Of a stretch of DNA of 64,000 bases, positions 61,831-64,000 are shown piece by piece; the stretch's first letter is position 1, and each line of letters opens with the position of its first letter. This DNA is from Sulfuricystis multivorans. GTDB lineage: Bacteria > Pseudomonadota > Gammaproteobacteria > Burkholderiales > Rhodocyclaceae. The notes beneath the pieces are model-generated. The model saw nothing but the letters and a program-made list of their open reading frames with translations, searched no databases and was not told the origin of the DNA. Location of the stretch: positions 1,302,001-1,366,000 of the forward strand of contig NZ_AP018718.1 of NCBI RefSeq assembly GCF_003966565.1, read 5' to 3'. A program made the position numbers and the translations under genes.

Positions 61831-63150
61831 CAGGCCGTTGAAAAACTCTGATCATCGGGGCGGGTTGGTAAAATTGGCTCATCGATTCCTTTGAGGCAGA
61901 CCATCCGATGCGAGGCAAGACGATCGATCAAGGCGCGATGTTCTCCTACGTGAGCCTGGAGGACCGCATTCCGAAGAATCACCCGCTGCGCAAGCTGCGC
62001 TTTCTGGTAGATGCCGTGCTAGCGACGATGGACCTGGAATTCGATGCGGTCTACGCCAAGACCGGCCGTCGGTGCCGCCGAAGCGCCTTCTGAAGGCGAT
62101 GCTGCTGCAAATCCTGTTCACGATTCGCTCCGAGCGCCTCTTGGTCGAGAGCATCGACTACAACCTGCTCTATCGCTGGTTTGTCGGCCTGGCCATCGAC
62201 GATCCGGTGTGGGACCACTCCACCTTCAGCCAGAACCGGGACCGCCTGTTCAACGAAGGGCTGGCCCGGGTATTCTTCGAGCGGGTCAAGGCCCTGGCCG
62301 ACTGGAAACGACTGACCAGCAGCGAACACTTCAGCGTCGATGGTACCCTGATCGATGCCTGGGCCTCGCACAAGAGCTTCCGGCCCAAGGACGCTGATGG
62401 CCCGAGGCCCCCGGGGCGCAACCCGGAAGTGGATTTCAAGGGCCAGCCCCGGGCCAACGACACACACGCCTCCACCACCGACCCGGACGCCCGGCTGTTC
62501 AAGAAAGCCCAAGGCACGGCCTCGCGGCTGTGCCACATGACCCACGTGCTGATGGAGAACCGCAATGGCCTGGTGGTGGATGTGGCCACTACCGAGGCAA
62601 ACGGCAAGGCGGAACGCCAGGCGGCCTTGAAGCTTCTTGCCCGGCACGCCAGGCGGGGCGCGACGGTAGGCGCGGATAAAGACTATGACACGGCCGACTT
62701 CGTCGCCGGCTGCCGCAAACTGGGGGTGACGCCGCACGTGGCGAGGAAGAAGACCGGCTCGGCGATCGATGCTCGCACAACGAGGCATGCGGGTTACCAG
62801 ACTTCGCTGAAGGTGAGAAAACGCATCGAAGAGGTCTTCGGCTGGCTCAAGACCGTGGGGGTTTGCGCAAGACGCGGCTGATCGGCCGGGCCAAATTGGC
62901 TGGGCAGACGCTCTTGTGCTTTGCCACCTACAACCTGGTGCGCCTGGGTAGCCTGGGCGGCTGGTGGAACGCGCAGCATGTGTAGGGCGAAATCCGCCCG
63001 GATTCCGCCCAAAGGCGGAAGAACAGCCGGGAAACCGGCCAAACAGGCCCTCAACCTGGGCTGAACAGGGTCACATCGAGGCAATGACACCGAAAAACGA
63101 CCGTTCAGAGATGGGTTGGGAAGGTTGAACATGGGTTTTTCAGCGGCCTG
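61831..63150 (+). mobile_element. IS5/IS1182-type insertion sequence, 1320 bp, degenerate
   Basis: Ends are CAGGCCGTTGAAAAAC and the complement of CAGGCCGCTGAAAAAC (15 of 16 match), flanked by TTAA and CTAA. It carries a transposase gene with frame disruptions and a small hairpin near its 3' end (TTCCGCC-CAAA-GGCGGAA, 63003-63020). It is the likely source of the ends of both MITEs. It sits 46 bases from MITE copy 2, in the same orientation of the ends. Confidence 0.85.
61908..62985 (+). pseudogene. Frameshifted IS5/IS1182-type transposase
   Basis: Three frames together give one transposase. Frame 1 (61908-62093) has the N-terminal MFSYVSLEDRIPKNHPLRKL domain and shifts near 62070, inside KTGRR/PPKRLLKAM. 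Frame 2 (62072-62881) has the core: DHSTFSQNRDRLF, HFSVDGTLIDAWASHKSFRP with the first Asp, GADKDYDTADF with the second, and RIEEVFGWLKT with the Glu. A second shift lies in the five-G run at 62857-62861; the remaining codons to 62985 encode the usual end (TRLIGRAKLAGQ, CFATYNLVRLGSL). Either the gene is dead or two programmed shifts exist; the first is more likely. Confidence 0.88.
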
Positions 63151-63167
63151 CTAAACATGCTGCAAGG

Positions 63168-63193
63168 TTCAGGAGCAGTGGCCGCCTCCTGAA
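63168..63193. promoter_or_regulatory. Inverted repeat upstream of the Crp/Fnr gene
   Basis: TTCAGGAG and CTCCTGAA, exact eight-base arms with a ten-base spacer, lie 30 bases ahead of the Crp/Fnr gene start. The layout could be a regulator site or an RNA hairpin. It is not a canonical Fnr or Crp box. Confidence 0.35.
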
Positions 63194-63222
63194 GAGGGAT
63201 CGTTGACAGGGGGAAACGAGGC

Positions 63223-63873
63223 ATGAATGGAGTTCAGCCGGGGTCAAGAGCGATGTTCCCAGCGTATTTTCCTCATGAACTGGTGAGACGCGCGCGTCTG
63301 CGATCCCTACGGCGCGGTGAAGTTCTGTTCAGCTTTGGCGACCGGATCGACTCCTTGCACAGGGTCGTGGAAGGCCAGCTCTCCCTGGTCCATCTGTTGC
63401 CGGATGGCGGCGAACTGGTGCTGATGCGAACCGGTGCGGATCAGTTCATCGCCGAGTGCAGCGTCTGCGCCAACGAATATACCTGCGAGGCGCGAGCCGA
63501 CAAGGAAAGCCTCGTTGCCTCGCTTCCCATGGCCGAATTCGACCGCTGGCTGATCCAGGACGGAAGCTTTGCGCGCGCCTGGGCAATGGATCTCGCACGC
63601 AGGCTCAAGGACCAGTTCATACGCTACCAGCGGCTCAGCTTGCGGAATGCGCGTGATCGCATTCTGCATTTTCTCCATAGCGAGGCCGACACGCGCGGCG
63701 TGGTTTCCTTGCCGGGAAGCTATGCGGACTGGGCAGCGGAACTGGGCCTGACGAAGGAAACGCTGTACCGGGCGCTTGCTGCGCTTGAGGACGAGGCGGT
63801 ACTGAGCCGCGATGGCAGGTGGTTGACGATCCTGGAAAGTCCCTTGCGTCGCGGCACTCGCCGAGAGCGATGA
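63223..63873 (+). CDS. Crp/Fnr family transcriptional regulator
   Basis: 216 residues. An N-terminal cyclic nucleotide-binding-like domain (about 15-125) has GEVLFSFGDRIDSLHRVVEG and contains two cysteines (CSVCANEYTC gives three in all), then a dimer helix (about 110-145) and a C-terminal winged HTH with WAAELGLTKETLYRALAALE. The cNMP-binding arginine motif is not evident, and the Fnr N-terminal cysteine cluster is lacking, so the signal is unknown. The ATG at 63253 is an alternative start. The gene begins just beyond the mobile-element nest. Confidence 0.88.
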   Translation: MNGVQPGSRAMFPAYFPHELVRRARLRSLRRGEVLFSFGDRIDSLHRVVEGQLSLVHLLPDGGELVLMRTGADQFIAECSVCANEYTCEARADKESLVASLPMAEFDRWLIQDGSFARAWAMDLARRLKDQFIRYQRLSLRNARDRILHFLHSEADTRGVVSLPGSYADWAAELGLTKETLYRALAALEDEAVLSRDGRWLTILESPLRRGTRRER

Positions 63874-63882
63874 TGGATGTCA

Positions 63883-63898
63883 TATGACGCGCGTCATA
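63883..63898. promoter_or_regulatory. 16-base perfect palindrome, possible Crp/Fnr-type operator
   Basis: TATGACGCGCGTCATA is a perfect palindrome ten bases after the regulator gene. It can be read as ATGAC-N4-GTCAT, the half-site and spacer layout typical of Crp/Fnr proteins. The rest of the window (63899-64000) is A/T-rich with no gene seen, and may be a promoter region for a gene outside the window. Confidence 0.45.
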
Positions 63899-64000
63899 CA
63901 ACGGCCCCTCCACCGATGCCAACCCATTGTTTCTAATTAAACAATTAATTTCAGGCTCACTGTGCTGCATCACTTCTCATTCTTAATTCATCCAATAAGA

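Noticed and set aside
61547-61918. 124-codon N-terminal extension of the radical SAM protein
   Set aside because: It translates the MITE and the end of the neighbouring insertion sequence.

Overview
The window is a GC-rich, gene-dense piece of a bacterial chromosome. The order gyrA-serC-serA-pheA-hisC-tyrA-aroA/cmk-rpsA-ihfB-lapA-lapB-rfaE1-rfaD-cysM, the fused AroA-Cmk protein and the heptose (LPS) genes point to a Gram-negative betaproteobacterium, probably a Rhodocyclales or Nitrosomonadales relative. This placement is inferred from gene order and protein features, not from a search. There is no rRNA, CRISPR array or prophage; one tRNA-Ser(GCU) is present.

Layout. 1-4.1 kb: partial mltG, ygfZ, an NRDE protein, an L,D-transpeptidase, tadA and a DsbA-family protein. 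4.2-18.5 kb: carbon and nitrogen storage metabolism, with pyruvate phosphate dikinase, rdgC, zwf-gnd-pgl, glycogen phosphorylase and two tandem cyanophycin synthetases (a truncated CphA2/CphA'-like protein and a full CphA). 18.6-21.4 kb: a divergent ABC exporter with an N-terminal zinc ribbon, overlapping a DUF1854 gene; this pair is known to accompany cyanophycin genes. 21.5-28.0 kb: a four-gene signalling run (REC-PAS-GGDEF-EAL-REC protein, PAS histidine kinase, REC-HD-GYP protein, hemerythrin-histidine kinase), apparently a c-di-GMP degrading circuit with an oxygen or redox input. 28.1-32.2 kb: glgX-malQ. So glycogen breakdown genes lie on both sides of the cyanophycin and c-di-GMP genes.

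32.2-50.7 kb: a long minus-strand housekeeping block running from gyrA through Ser, Phe, Tyr, His and aromatic biosynthesis, S1, IHF and LPS assembly to a PolB-like exonuclease. It is broken between rfaE1 and rfaD by a 210-bp inverted-repeat element and a complete IS4-family insertion sequence with a 9-bp target duplication at the rfaD ribosome binding site. 50.7-60.7 kb: an amidohydrolase (mtaD-like), an OmpA-family protein, ubiG, a membrane-anchored solute-binding lipoprotein, fabI, ppiD, tRNA-Ser, aspartate kinase and a small HTH protein. 60.7-64 kb: a radical SAM gene, a nest of mobile elements and a Crp/Fnr regulator.

The mobile DNA forms a readable history. Two 206-bp MITEs (52.1 and 61.6 kb) share terminal inverted repeats with a frameshifted IS5/IS1182-type element at 61.8-63.15 kb. 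One MITE is inserted in a remnant of the same 210-bp repeat family that lies next to rfaE1. The MITE core also resembles an intergenic repeat upstream of ygfZ. The strongest candidates for little-described biology are the cyanophycin/ABC/DUF1854 locus and the adjoining hemerythrin/c-di-GMP operon.
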